A stretch of DNA of 19,009 nucleotides from contig JAUIEY010000013.1 of assembly GCA_030429685.1 (NCBI GenBank), forward strand, positions 1 through 19,009, in the 5' to 3' direction. Of the stretch, positions 1-7,563 are shown one piece after another (within the stretch, counting starts at the first letter, position 1; every line of letters starts with the position of its first letter). The position numbers and the translations under genes are program-made. The notes below the pieces were generated by a model, which saw nothing but the letters and a program-made list of their open reading frames with translations, was not told the origin of the DNA and made no database searches. The stretch is from Gammaproteobacteria bacterium. Its GTDB lineage: Bacteria > Pseudomonadota > Gammaproteobacteria > Steroidobacterales > GCA-2729495.

Positions 1-10
1 GAACAAAGCT

Positions 11-1183
11 ATGTGGGCTCGCTCGTACAAGTATTTCTGGTTGTCGCTGCTACTGCTGCCGGTAACGATTCCGGTTGCCGCCCAGCAGGGATTTACGGAG
101 GCTGAATTGCAGGCTCTGGATCCGGTAAGCGGTGAACAGGCCTGGCAGCAGTATTGTGCGTTTTGCCATACCGCGCGTCAGGGTGCGGCGGACATGGCCG
201 GCCCGAACCTGCATGAACTTTTTAAACGGAAGGTGGGCAGCAAGGCCGGCTACGAGTATTCAGACGCATTGCGTCAGGACGGCCGCGACTGGAGCCCGGA
301 GTTGTTCGCGCAATATGTGGCGGACCCCGGTGCAACCATACCGGGCAACCGCATGCCGGCAGTAAATATTCCGGCCGACAAAGTTATGGAGCTGACGGCA
401 TTTGTCATGCGTGCCAGCGGGTCGGTGGACTGGGATAAGGCCGAAAAGCAGACCGGCGGCATGGGTGGACTGGACGGCGAGCTGGCGGCTAACCAACCCG
501 AGTTCTGGTCGCTGTATACAGAAAATACCATCAAGTTCACACTGGATCGCGAAGGCGGCCAAACCTATTCTTTTGTGGCTTATTTCAACGCAGATGGCAC
601 CATCACCGGCAACAACCGCGGCCTTAAGGGTATCTGGCGCATGCGCGATAAGCGCAATTTCTGCTATGCGCTGGAGCGCGTCGGCGTGCATCCTTATGAA
701 TGGATGCATTGCATTCCCCCCAAGGTGGAGAAGGATCTGCAGTTCGGCGCCGAGGCGGGCAGCTTCAAGCCCGTCAAGGGCCGGGATGACCTGAATATTC
801 GCTACGGTTTCCTGCAGGGGCGGCCGCATCCGCTCGAGGGCGATGCACATCCTGACTACTGGACGTTCCTGTTCAGCACCACGACCCGCTACGAAATCAA
901 AGTTGACGGCAAGGTGGAAATCATTGATGCCTGGTTCAACAGGGACAAGACAATCACCAGCGCGCAGGGCGCCAGCGGCACCTGGTATACCCGCGGTGAG
1001 GATGGCCGCGATACCGAGATGTGTTACTCCATGTCCGGTGTGCCCGGTGTAGACGGCGAGTTGTCCGAGTGCTTTGCGCTGGTATTGATGTTCAATCCGC
1101 GCGTGGGGGCACGCTGGCCGTCGCGCTTTGATGAAGGCAATACCTACTGGGCAGAAACTGTCGCCGGCCGCGAGGCCGGCTAG
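11..1183 (+). CDS. Exported monohaem cytochrome c with a duplicated C-terminal domain
   Basis: The 390-residue protein starts with a Sec signal (hydrophobic LSLLLLPVTIPVAA, likely cleavage near residue 24), so it should act in the periplasm. A class I cytochrome c domain follows: haem-attachment motif CAFCH at 49-53 and a probable axial methionine in GNRMPAVNI (M115). After residue 160 there are two copies of an unrecognised domain. They share an AYFN/AWFN then TIT block (190-199 and 307-316), a G-x-W (W209, W325) and two cysteines exactly 16 residues apart in each copy (C218/C234 and C338/C354), suggesting one disulfide per copy. The family of the repeated part is not recognised; it may bind a ligand or partner for the haem domain. 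The true promoter lies left of the window. The gene ends in a GC-rich hairpin, and an SDR gene follows after 36 bases, probably in the same operon. Confidence 0.85.
   Translation: MWARSYKYFWLSLLLLPVTIPVAAQQGFTEAELQALDPVSGEQAWQQYCAFCHTARQGAADMAGPNLHELFKRKVGSKAGYEYSDALRQDGRDWSPELFAQYVADPGATIPGNRMPAVNIPADKVMELTAFVMRASGSVDWDKAEKQTGGMGGLDGELAANQPEFWSLYTENTIKFTLDREGGQTYSFVAYFNADGTITGNNRGLKGIWRMRDKRNFCYALERVGVHPYEWMHCIPPKVEKDLQFGAEAGSFKPVKGRDDLNIRYGFLQGRPHPLEGDAHPDYWTFLFSTTTRYEIKVDGKVEIIDAWFNRDKTITSAQGASGTWYTRGEDGRDTEMCYSMSGVPGVDGELSECFALVLMFNPRVGARWPSRFDEGNTYWAETVAGREAG
1163..1180 (+). other. GNRA-tetraloop hairpin just before the cytochrome stop codon
   Basis: GCCGGCC (1163-1169), loop GCGA, GGCCGGC (1174-1180) form a perfect 7-bp GC stem capped by a GNRA tetraloop, ending immediately before the TAG stop. 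No T-tract follows, so it is not a standard intrinsic terminator. It could stabilise the upstream message or lower expression of the downstream genes. That role is inference; the hairpin itself is plain in the sequence. Confidence 0.45.
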
Positions 1184-1219
1184 AGGGCAACCACTAGAGG
1201 GCTATAGCCAGGAGAAATC

Positions 1220-2008
1220 ATGAAAAAATTGATGCTGCTTTATGCGCTGGCGATCGGATGCCTCGCGCCCACCGCGCAGGCGGCCGAGTTTAGTGCTGCC
1301 GCGCCGACGGTGTTGATCACCGGTTCCAATCGCGGCATCGGTCTTGAGTTTGTGCGCCAATACGCTGCTGCCGGATGGAATGTAATTGCAACCTGCCGCA
1401 GTCCGGCCAAGGCGTCGGAACTTAAGGCACTGGCGGAAGCAAACCCGCAAATTGCGGTCGAAAGGCTTGACCTGCTCGACCACGCAGGGATAGACGCACT
1501 GGCCGCACGTTATGCCGAACAACCCATCGATATCATTGTGAACAACGCCGGGTTGATGCGTGGCCCGGATCGCGGCCAGATGATCGGCACCATTGACTAT
1601 GATGAGTTCGACCGGTTCTATCGCACCAATGCCGCCGGGCCGGTGAAGGTCGCCGAGGCGTTTTACAAGAACATCAAAAAAGGCGACCGCAAGGTTATCT
1701 CGGCGCTGACCACCGGGCGAGGTAAACACGGGATTCCGGTACCGGGTTTTTCCCTGTACAAAACCTCCAAAGCGGCACTCGATGCGTTACAGGTGGAAAT
1801 GGCGATTCGCTGGAAACGGCAGGGCGTCAAGGTGATTACCCTGATGCCGGGCCGCGTACCTACCCATGACGAGGCGCCGGGAACAGTGCAGAATGCGGTT
1901 GCAGTGGAAGACAGCGTTGCCGGTATGATAGCCATACTGGACAATGCCACTATGGAACAAAGCGGGCAGAGCATCCGCTGGAACGGAGAACCCGTACAAT
2001 ATGAGTAA
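1220..2008 (+). CDS. Short-chain dehydrogenase/reductase with an export signal
   Basis: This 262-residue classical SDR has the Rossmann motif TGSNRGIG (34-41), NNAG (108-111), catalytic YKTSK (Y180, K184) and the PG turn at 210-211. The expected catalytic serine is S161 or a nearby threonine. The oddity is the N-terminus: MKK, a hydrophobic stretch, then LAIGC and PTAQA, which reads as a Sec signal (cleavage after AQA, residue 21) or a weak lipobox with C14. Most SDRs are cytoplasmic because they use NAD(P)H, so export is unexpected. A good ribosome site (AGGAG, 1210-1214) precedes the chosen ATG, so the signal is not a start-choice artefact. It lies between an exported cytochrome c and a GST gene in the same direction. 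Its substrate cannot be told from sequence. Confidence 0.85.
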   Translation: MKKLMLLYALAIGCLAPTAQAAEFSAAAPTVLITGSNRGIGLEFVRQYAAAGWNVIATCRSPAKASELKALAEANPQIAVERLDLLDHAGIDALAARYAEQPIDIIVNNAGLMRGPDRGQMIGTIDYDEFDRFYRTNAAGPVKVAEAFYKNIKKGDRKVISALTTGRGKHGIPVPGFSLYKTSKAALDALQVEMAIRWKRQGVKVITLMPGRVPTHDEAPGTVQNAVAVEDSVAGMIAILDNATMEQSGQSIRWNGEPVQYE

Positions 2009-2023
2009 CGGGAGGGAGCTGAT

Positions 2024-2605
2024 ATGGAACTGATTGCTTTTACGATTACGCCAAATAACCGCAAGGTTGTTGCATTTATCAAGCATTTTAAATTGCCGGT
2101 CGAAGTCCGGCAGGTTGACTTTAAACGGCAGGAGCATAAAGGCGAAGCATTCACCAAGCTGAACCCCATGCAGAAAGTGCCGGTCCTGATCGACGGTGAC
2201 TTCGTGCTGTGGGAGTCGAATGCGATCCTGACGTATCTGGCGCGCAAGTTCCCCGAGACGCATGCCCTGCCGACCGACACACAGGGTCGCGCCGACATTG
2301 ATCGCTGGTTGCACTGGCAGAGCGCCCACCTGATGCCCATGATGGGTGCGGTTAAGACAGGCGACAAAACCGAGGAAGACGTTAAGCCCCTGCTGGCGGT
2401 GCTGGACGGCCAGCTGGCCGGCAAGGAGTACATCACCGGCGACCTTACGGTCGCGGACTTTGCGATTGCCGCCTACACCCTGACTTCCAACGCAGACAAG
2501 TTCGACTATGCGGATTTGCCCAACCTGAAGGCCTGGCGCGAACGTATGCGCAATTTGCCGGCGTTTGAGGAAACGGCCTTTAAGCTGCCACCGGCGGCAG
2601 CCTGA
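2024..2605 (+). CDS. Glutathione S-transferase family protein
   Basis: The 193-residue protein has an N-terminal thioredoxin-fold domain with the cis-proline motif KVPVLID (P53) and the glutathione-contacting ES pair (E64-S65, followed by NAIL). The helical C-terminal domain has the usual N-capping box LTVADFAI (141-148). The N-terminal FTITPNNRKV resembles the active-site region of theta/beta-like bacterial GSTs, with a threonine or serine-type residue instead of tyrosine. It is slightly shorter than many GSTs but has both domains. A GGGAGG ribosome site lies before the ATG, and the gene starts 15 bases after the SDR, so the two are probably co-transcribed. It ends directly in a strong terminator. 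The substrate is unknown; conjugation or glutathione-dependent isomerisation or reduction are the usual roles. Confidence 0.85.
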   Translation: MELIAFTITPNNRKVVAFIKHFKLPVEVRQVDFKRQEHKGEAFTKLNPMQKVPVLIDGDFVLWESNAILTYLARKFPETHALPTDTQGRADIDRWLHWQSAHLMPMMGAVKTGDKTEEDVKPLLAVLDGQLAGKEYITGDLTVADFAIAAYTLTSNADKFDYADLPNLKAWRERMRNLPAFEETAFKLPPAAA

Positions 2606-2639
2606 ATAAAAAAGCCCGCTGCAAGCGGGCTTTTTTATT
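2605..2639. terminator. Bidirectional intrinsic terminator
   Basis: A perfect 15-bp inverted repeat, AATAAAAAAGCCCGC / GCGGGCTTTTTTATT, with loop TGCAA. The stem has a GC core flanked by A6 on one side and T6 on the other, so it works as a terminator on both strands. It sits between the convergent GST (+) and solute-binding protein (-) genes and begins at the last base of the GST stop codon. Confidence 0.95.
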
Positions 2640-2656
2640 AACAGGTGGCGTTGCGT

Positions 2657-3718
2657 CTACAGCGGATCCACGCGATGGCAGGCATCTTCAGTGCGTGGGT
2701 TACCGTCGTCCTCGCATTCGATTCCTTCCAGCGCTACCCATAGCGGAGTACCGGCTACGATCAGGGTATGCACTGACTTGTAGCCTTTGATGCCGCCGAC
2801 GGACAGATCGTGCAGCGGGTTCATGATTACATCCAGCTTGCCCTGTTTGATGTCTTTGTCGCAGGCCGTCAGGTCATTAATGTATTTGGTTTTAACGGTG
2901 TGCTCAGGCATGAAGGCCCGGGCCGTTTGCGTTGTCAGCGGTCCCGCACAGATGCGCACGTTCGGCCTGGCGATCAGATCGTTCAGGCTGGTGATCTCCT
3001 CGACCAGTTTCGATTCTTCAGGTATGTGAATAAACTGGCTGGATGCGCTCATGGTGCAGCTGAAACGGCGTGAGGTGCGCCGGCGCATTTCCTGAGTGTT
3101 ACCACCCAGTGCGTTGAGTTGTGAAATAAAATCGATTTTCCCTGCCACCAGCAGCGAGGTGGCCGGCAGGCGTCCCGGCGGCAGCACTACCGTTTCGACT
3201 TTCAGGTCAACGTCATACTGTTTATTAATTTCTTCAAGAATCATTTCCTGGTATTTCTGACTGATTCCAGAGAAATACCAGGCCGTATTGGCCTGGGTTG
3301 ACGGCACGCCCTGGGTTAGCTGCCGAATTACACCGGTATCAAGTATGTCTTTGAACATGCCGACCGGCTTTTCGGGCCACGGCGCGATTTCCGGCTGCGG
3401 CAGGCAATCCACCAGGCGCACCATGTAGCTTTGCGAGGCGCCGGGCATATTGGCAGGTTCGGTTTGCAGAACTTCCTGATCGCGCCCGCTGGCAATAATG
3501 CGAATCCAGGCGGCATCAAAGGCGGCGATCAGCTGCTCGCGGCCCTTGGCAATTTCCGCAGCAGTCCAGTCGCCGCTGCGCACCGGGAGTTCATCGATTT
3601 TTGACGGTTTGGCATCACCGTGCGCCCCGGCCGATACCAGAGCCGGTAGCGTCAGGCCGACAGTAAGCGTTGCGAGAGCAAGGGTTCTGAGCTGTTGCTT
3701 CATGTTCATAGAGTCCAT
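2657..3718 (-). CDS. Periplasmic solute-binding protein (SBP_bac_3-like, type II fold)
   Basis: The 353-residue protein has a Sec signal (hydrophobic residues 11-29, VSA then GAHGD, cleavage near 30). The C-terminal two thirds look like a type II periplasmic binding protein of the polar amino acid / MxaJ-like group: RRFSCTMS resembles the strand before the hinge, SLNDLIARPNVRICAG matches the typical SL-DL-G-VGV block, and KQGKLDVIMN matches the G-DA-- block. Cysteines near the C-terminus (IECEDD, DACHR) could form a disulfide; the last is not a haem motif. No permease or ATPase gene is nearby, so it is an orphan binding protein and could serve a distant transporter, an enzyme or a sensor. M1 is chosen because AGGA lies 7 bases upstream; M4 or M6 are alternatives. 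It lies 120 bases downstream of trhO on the same strand. Confidence 0.7.
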   Translation of the reverse strand: MDSMNMKQQLRTLALATLTVGLTLPALVSAGAHGDAKPSKIDELPVRSGDWTAAEIAKGREQLIAAFDAAWIRIIASGRDQEVLQTEPANMPGASQSYMVRLVDCLPQPEIAPWPEKPVGMFKDILDTGVIRQLTQGVPSTQANTAWYFSGISQKYQEMILEEINKQYDVDLKVETVVLPPGRLPATSLLVAGKIDFISQLNALGGNTQEMRRRTSRRFSCTMSASSQFIHIPEESKLVEEITSLNDLIARPNVRICAGPLTTQTARAFMPEHTVKTKYINDLTACDKDIKQGKLDVIMNPLHDLSVGGIKGYKSVHTLIVAGTPLWVALEGIECEDDGNPRTEDACHRVDPL

Positions 3719-3838
3719 GCGTATGTCCTGATGTAGAGCGGCAGGATAAGTTGCCGGTGCCGGATACAGATAACACCAAACCGGATAGCAGCGGCAGCGC
3801 AGCGCTTTGCTGTTTGCAGGTTGGATTTGGCCGCTTAA

Positions 3839-4834
3839 CTAGTCGCGCGAGGCGGTGCGCTGCTGGTCCTTGGCGGCGATTTTTTCGGCCTGCCGGCGGC
3901 GGCGAACCTGCTCCATATCGTCACCCAGATGCTGTTCGCCGCGTTGGCGGGCCAGCGCCATCTGTTTTTGTCGTTCGCGAAAGCGTTCGCGCTGTGCTGC
4001 GCTGGTCTCGGCATGACAATACGGACAGCTCACACCGGCCGTGTAATAGCGGCTCTCCAGGTCTGCTTCACTGAGAGGCGCGCGGCAGGCATGGCACTGG
4101 GTGTAATGGCCGGGCTGCAAGGCATGATCAACGGCAACGCGTTCATCGAACACAAAACATTCGCCTTCCCAGAGTGACTCCTCAGGCGGTACCTCTTCCA
4201 GGTATTTGAGAATACCGCCCTGCAGATGATAGACCTCTGTAAAACCCAGTTCCTTCAGGTAGGCAGTGGATTTTTCACAGCGGATGCCGCCGGTGCAGAA
4301 CATGGCAATTTTGCGATGCTTAGCTGTATCCAGCGTCTGTTTTACGTACTCGGGAAATTCCCGGAAGCTTTCCGTATGCGGGTTCAGCGCGTTCCTGAAG
4401 GTGCCGATGCGCACCTCATAGTCATTGCGCGTGTCGATGGTGACGACATCCGGGTCACTGATCAGCTGGTTCCAGTCCTGCGGTTTGACGTAGGTGCCGG
4501 CGGAACGATTCGGGTCAATACCGGCAACTCCCATTGTGACGATTTCCTTTTTGAGCTTGACCTTGGTGCGCAAAAAGGGAATTGCGTTGCTCCAGGACTT
4601 TTTGACATCCATGCCGTCCAGCCGGTTGCCGAATTGCGGGTGGCCGGCAAGCCAGTCGAGCAGACCGTCTATTGCCGCTGCGCTGCCGGCAATGGTGCCG
4701 TTAATGCCTTCATTGGCTAGCAGCAGCGTGCCGCGGATACCGAGTGACTCCATTTGCTGCAGCAACGGTTCACGCAATTCAGCATGGTCGTTCAGGGCAA
4801 CGAAGCGATACAAGGCGGCGATACAGGTCTTCAT
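3839..4834 (-). CDS. trhO: tRNA uridine(34) hydroxylase (TrhO/YceA family rhodanese)
   Basis: The 331-residue protein matches TrhO along its length. It has an N-terminal YceA-type domain (ALYRFVAL, then GTLLLANEGINGTI at 35-48), a linker with FLRTKVKLKKEIV (87-99) and a central rhodanese domain with active-site loop CTGGIRCEKS (C180, C186). A C-terminal part has two Cys pairs (C247/C250 and C270/C273) that could bind a metal. The basic tail (after about 283) is rich in Arg and Gln. In E. coli, TrhO makes 5-hydroxyuridine at the wobble position of tRNA using oxygen; that role is transferred by homology. No clear Shine-Dalgarno precedes the ATG, but the N-terminus fits the family. It is divergent from the GST pseudogene with a 33-base gap holding TATA-like sequence readable on both strands. 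Confidence 0.93.
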   Translation of the reverse strand: MKTCIAALYRFVALNDHAELREPLLQQMESLGIRGTLLLANEGINGTIAGSAAAIDGLLDWLAGHPQFGNRLDGMDVKKSWSNAIPFLRTKVKLKKEIVTMGVAGIDPNRSAGTYVKPQDWNQLISDPDVVTIDTRNDYEVRIGTFRNALNPHTESFREFPEYVKQTLDTAKHRKIAMFCTGGIRCEKSTAYLKELGFTEVYHLQGGILKYLEEVPPEESLWEGECFVFDERVAVDHALQPGHYTQCHACRAPLSEADLESRYYTAGVSCPYCHAETSAAQRERFRERQKQMALARQRGEQHLGDDMEQVRRRRQAEKIAAKDQQRTASRD

Positions 4835-4855
4835 GGCGGTTGCGGGCAGGCGTTC

Positions 4856-4861
4856 TATAAT
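4856..4861 (+). promoter_or_regulatory. Consensus -10 box giving a near-leaderless transcript
   Basis: TATAAT matches the -10 consensus exactly and lies only 6 bases before the ATG of the damaged GST gene, with no Shine-Dalgarno between. Transcription would start at or next to the ATG. No good -35 hexamer is seen 16-18 bases upstream. The opposite strand reads TATAGA here, so the same patch may serve trhO. Confidence 0.45.
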
Positions 4862-4867
4862 CCCGGG

Positions 4868-5423
4868 ATGTCTGACGGGACCGCTATTTTATACAGTTTT
4901 CGCCGCTGCCCCTATGCGATGCGTGCGCGGCTTACTCTGCGTTATGCCGGCATCACCTGCGAACTGCGTGAAGTGGTGTTGCGGGACAAACCCGCAGCCA
5001 TGCTGGGCGCTGGCGCAGCACGATCCGGATGGCTGGCTGGACGTTGATCTGGCAGATGCCGATCAGCTCATAAGCGCCAACGATGACGATTTCAAAATCT
5101 GGCTGGATCGCTACAAGTATCCCGACCGCTATACCGATATCGGTGAGCAGGACCCGCAACGGCATTGCCGGCGTTTTCTGGACGAGTTGGAGCGGCGCTT
5201 GTGTGCCCGCGGCTGGCTGCTGGGCGACCGGTTGAGCTTCGTCGATATTGCGGTGTTTCCTTTTGTCCGGCAGTTTGCTTTCGTTGATATCGACGGTTTC
5301 CGGCAATTACCGTATCCGCAACTCAACCAGTGGATGGCGCAGTTGCTGGACAGTGATTTGTTCGCTGCCGTAATGCAAAAATACCCCGCATGGCAACCGG
5401 GCGACGCAAAGGTAATGTTCTGA
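4868..5423 (+). pseudogene. Glutathione S-transferase broken by an internal deletion and frameshift
   Basis: Two pieces of one GST lie in different frames. From the ATG at 4868, the first frame encodes a thioredoxin-like start with FRRCPYAMRARLTLRY (CPYA active-site motif, C14) up to DKPAAML, then goes off-family and stops at 5045-5047. From 5004 a second frame encodes WALAQHDPDGWLDVDL and a complete GST C-terminal domain (GDRLSFVDIAVFPFVRQF) to the stop at 5421-5423. The segment expected between KPAAML and WALAQ, which holds the cis-proline (VPVL) and the ES glutathione-binding turn, is missing, and the frames do not match. This is a deletion of non-triplet length near 5002-5006. It should abolish activity; an assembly error is the other explanation. 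The stop overlaps the start of the downstream carboxylesterase. Confidence 0.85.
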
Positions 5424-7012
5424 TGGCAGCCTGCCGATGGCGATGGAGCCGCCATTGTTGTGGTGTCGCGGCGCTGCTTGTCAGCCTGGCCGGCTGCAGC
5501 ATGGTGCCCGCAGCGCCGCAGCTAAGCGTGGCAACCGGTGCCCTGCAGGGCAGCGTGGAGCGGGGCGTATACAGTTTTAAGGGTGTTCCCTACGCGGCCG
5601 CACCGGTCGGCGCGTTGCGCTGGCGCCCGCCGCAACCCGCGCCTGCATGGGATGGAGTGCGGCAGGCTACCGAGTATCTGCCGCATTGCGCGCAGCCGCT
5701 GTCGCAGGCGGTGCAGTTTAACCAGCAACCGATGAGCGAGGATTGCCTGGCATTGAATGTCTGGACGCCGGATCTGCGGCCGGCAAAAGCGCTGCCGGTG
5801 ATGGTCTGGATTCACGGCGGGGGATTTGTAACCGGTTCCGGCAATGTGGCACGCACCAATAGCCCGCAGTTTGCCGCGCAGGGCGTGGTGCTGGTCACCA
5901 TCAACTACCGCTTGTCGGTATTTGGTTTTCTGGCTCATCCGGCGCTGGCTGCGGAGCACGGCGATGAAGTGGCCGCTAACTACGGTTTACAGGATGCCGT
6001 CGCGGCGCTCAAGTGGGTGCAGACCAACATTGCCGCATTCGGTGGCGATCCTGACAATGTCACCATATTTGGTGAATCGGCGGGCGCTAACATGGTAAAT
6101 CTGTTGCTGGTGACGCCGCCGGCCGCCGGACTGTTTCACAAAGCCATAGCGCAGAGCGCGTCCACCGGCCTGTCGCCGGAGCCTTACCCGGACCGCCGCT
6201 CCGGTTTCCAGCCGCCGGCGCACAAGCTGGCACAGCAGTTTGCCCGCAAGCTGCAGGTTGCGGGCGATGGCACTGGCAATGCGGCTATAGCTGCTGCCCT
6301 GCGCGCCGCCGGCACGGCCGATGTGTTGGGCGCCGTTTCGGATCAGGATCGCTACACGCCGGTTGTGGACGGAGAGTTGCTGCCGGATCATGTCGGCCTG
6401 CTGCTGCGTGCCGGGAAACAGCACAAGGTTCCGTATTTGCTGGGCGGCAATAGCTGGGAAGCCAGCCTGGGCCGCAATATCGGCGGTGGCTTTTCGCCGG
6501 AGTTTTCAGCGCGGCTGCTGACCGGGCAGCAGAAACAGGATCTGTACCCGGGTCTGACCGGCGCGGCTCTGGAGGACGCCATTTTCGGTGACCTGATTAT
6601 TCACTCCGGGAATGACTATGTGGCGCGACAGATGGATGCCCAGGGCATGCCGGTCTATCGCTACTACCTGTCTTACCTGGCCAGCGACCGGCGCGGCCGC
6701 CAGCCGGGCGTTGCGCATGCCGATGACATTGCTTTTGTGATGCAGACTATCGAGACCGAGGCCGACATCAGCTCGGTCAGCGCGCAGGATCGCGTCATCA
6801 GTCAGGCCATGAGCCGTTACTGGGTGCAGTTTGCCCGCACGGGAAACCCGAATCGCCGCGGCGTCGAGCCGCAATGGCGCCCGTATACAGCGGCGCTGCC
6901 GGCGGTGCTGGAGATAGGCGAGTCCATGGCTATGCGCCCGGCTTTGTTTCCGGAAAGACTGCGGTTTCATCGCCAGCGCGGCGCAGAAATACTGGAGCGC
7001 GCCGGTCGCTGA
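5423..7012 (+). CDS. Type-B carboxylesterase, predicted lipoprotein
   Basis: This 529-residue alpha/beta hydrolase belongs to the carboxylesterase/cholinesterase family. It has the N-terminal FKGVPYAAAPVGALRW signature, the oxyanion-hole motif HGGGF (131-135), nucleophile GESAG (S219), a likely acid E347 in GGNSWEASL and a likely histidine H432 in VAHADDIAF. The start at 5423 is preferred over 5390 because it overlaps the GST stop (TGATG), has AAAGGT upstream, and gives a clean lipoprotein signal ending LVSLAGC (C25). The esterase should therefore be anchored in the cell envelope, facing the periplasm or surface, and hydrolyse ester substrates. Cys pairs typical of the family remain (HC at about 89, DCL at about 108). 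The substrate is unknown. It is translationally coupled to the broken GST, so expression may depend on the promoter upstream of it. Confidence 0.92.
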   Translation: MAACRWRWSRHCCGVAALLVSLAGCSMVPAAPQLSVATGALQGSVERGVYSFKGVPYAAAPVGALRWRPPQPAPAWDGVRQATEYLPHCAQPLSQAVQFNQQPMSEDCLALNVWTPDLRPAKALPVMVWIHGGGFVTGSGNVARTNSPQFAAQGVVLVTINYRLSVFGFLAHPALAAEHGDEVAANYGLQDAVAALKWVQTNIAAFGGDPDNVTIFGESAGANMVNLLLVTPPAAGLFHKAIAQSASTGLSPEPYPDRRSGFQPPAHKLAQQFARKLQVAGDGTGNAAIAAALRAAGTADVLGAVSDQDRYTPVVDGELLPDHVGLLLRAGKQHKVPYLLGGNSWEASLGRNIGGGFSPEFSARLLTGQQKQDLYPGLTGAALEDAIFGDLIIHSGNDYVARQMDAQGMPVYRYYLSYLASDRRGRQPGVAHADDIAFVMQTIETEADISSVSAQDRVISQAMSRYWVQFARTGNPNRRGVEPQWRPYTAALPAVLEIGESMAMRPALFPERLRFHRQRGAEILERAGR

Positions 7013-7103
7013 CAGGCTCTCTCGGATCGTTATATAAAAAAACAACCGCGGCCCGTAGAAAAATGAAAAATACCTATAAAACAATAAGTTAATTAATTTT
7101 TAC

Positions 7104-7132
7104 TTGTGTGTTTATGGCCCAGCTGGTACACT
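7104..7132 (+). promoter_or_regulatory. Possible sigma-70 promoter
   Basis: TTGTGT (7104-7109) and TACACT (7127-7132) are separated by 17 bases in the AT-rich gap between the carboxylesterase and the small gene at 7205. Both hexamers are imperfect. The gap 7013-7204 holds no other gene that I can support and no clear terminator for the esterase. A short inverted repeat GCCGC/GCGGC at about 7179-7195 lies in the would-be leader. Confidence 0.3.
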
Positions 7133-7204
7133 GATGTTTCTCGCATTTGTGCGTTTTTTAGCCAGCAAATAATAAAGCCGCCTCAAGAGCGGCGCCTGTT
7201 TATC

Positions 7205-7489
7205 ATGACCGAAAAAATCATCCCTCTGCATGAGGAAGCCCCGCCGTTTTCTATCGGCAAGGTTGAATCCGTCGAACCCCCGGCTGAAGGTGCCGGCAAA
7301 TACTGGTGCAAGTACACCATCGTTCAGGGTCACAACACCATCACCGGTTACCGTCAGGGCGGCGTCAAGGCCGTACGAAAAGCCGTGACGACAATTGTTG
7401 CCGACATGAATCAGCGCCGCATGGGCAAGCGTGGCAGAGTGCATCTGACCAGTTCGTCCAAACCGAAACCGCGGGCTGCTAACGGCTGA
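7205..7489 (+). CDS. Small conserved-looking hypothetical protein
   Basis: A 94-residue soluble protein with no signal peptide or membrane segment. It opens with MTEKIIPLHEEAPPFSIGKV, then a compact region with KYWCKYTIVQGHNTITGYRQGG (33-53) and a very basic C-terminal tail (RRMGKRGRVH and KPKPR). I do not recognise a named domain. The composition, ordered core and basic tail would suit nucleic acid or ribosome binding, but this is only inference. An in-frame upstream extension to 7106 is possible, but it looks non-coding (the predicted promoter falls in it), so the internal ATG is chosen. The Shine-Dalgarno is weak. The gene has its own terminator and so appears to be a single transcription unit. 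Confidence 0.7.
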   Translation: MTEKIIPLHEEAPPFSIGKVESVEPPAEGAGKYWCKYTIVQGHNTITGYRQGGVKAVRKAVTTIVADMNQRRMGKRGRVHLTSSSKPKPRAANG

Positions 7490-7497
7490 GTCAGCCG

Positions 7498-7525
7498 GCC
7501 TGGTTTTCATCCGGGCGGTTTTTTT
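7498..7525 (+). terminator. Intrinsic terminator of the small gene
   Basis: GCCTGG (7498-7503) pairs with CCGGGC (7511-7516), including one G-T wobble, around a 7-base loop. Seven T residues follow at 7519-7525. It lies just after the stop of the 94-residue gene and before the MFS gene, so the two are probably separate transcripts. A second small inverted repeat, CGGCT/AGCCG (7483-7497), spans the stop codon. Confidence 0.7.
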
Positions 7526-7563
7526 GATTCGACAAATTATTGCTGTGTGTGCATGCTTCGCAC

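Noticed and set aside
3328..3345. Haem motif in the solute-binding protein
   Set aside because: The only similar string in that protein is DACHR near its C-terminus, which is not CxxCH.
3780..3835. Terminator between trhO and the solute-binding protein
   Set aside because: The GC-rich repeats here form only imperfect stems and no T-tract follows on the minus strand.
4494..4867. N-terminal extension of the GST reading frame antisense to trhO
   Set aside because: It is the shadow of trhO on the opposite strand; the real GST start is the ATG at 4868 in a different frame.
5390..5422. Upstream start for the carboxylesterase
   Set aside because: It lies inside the GST C-terminus and would spoil the lipoprotein signal; the ATG at 5423 overlaps the GST stop and has a better ribosome site.
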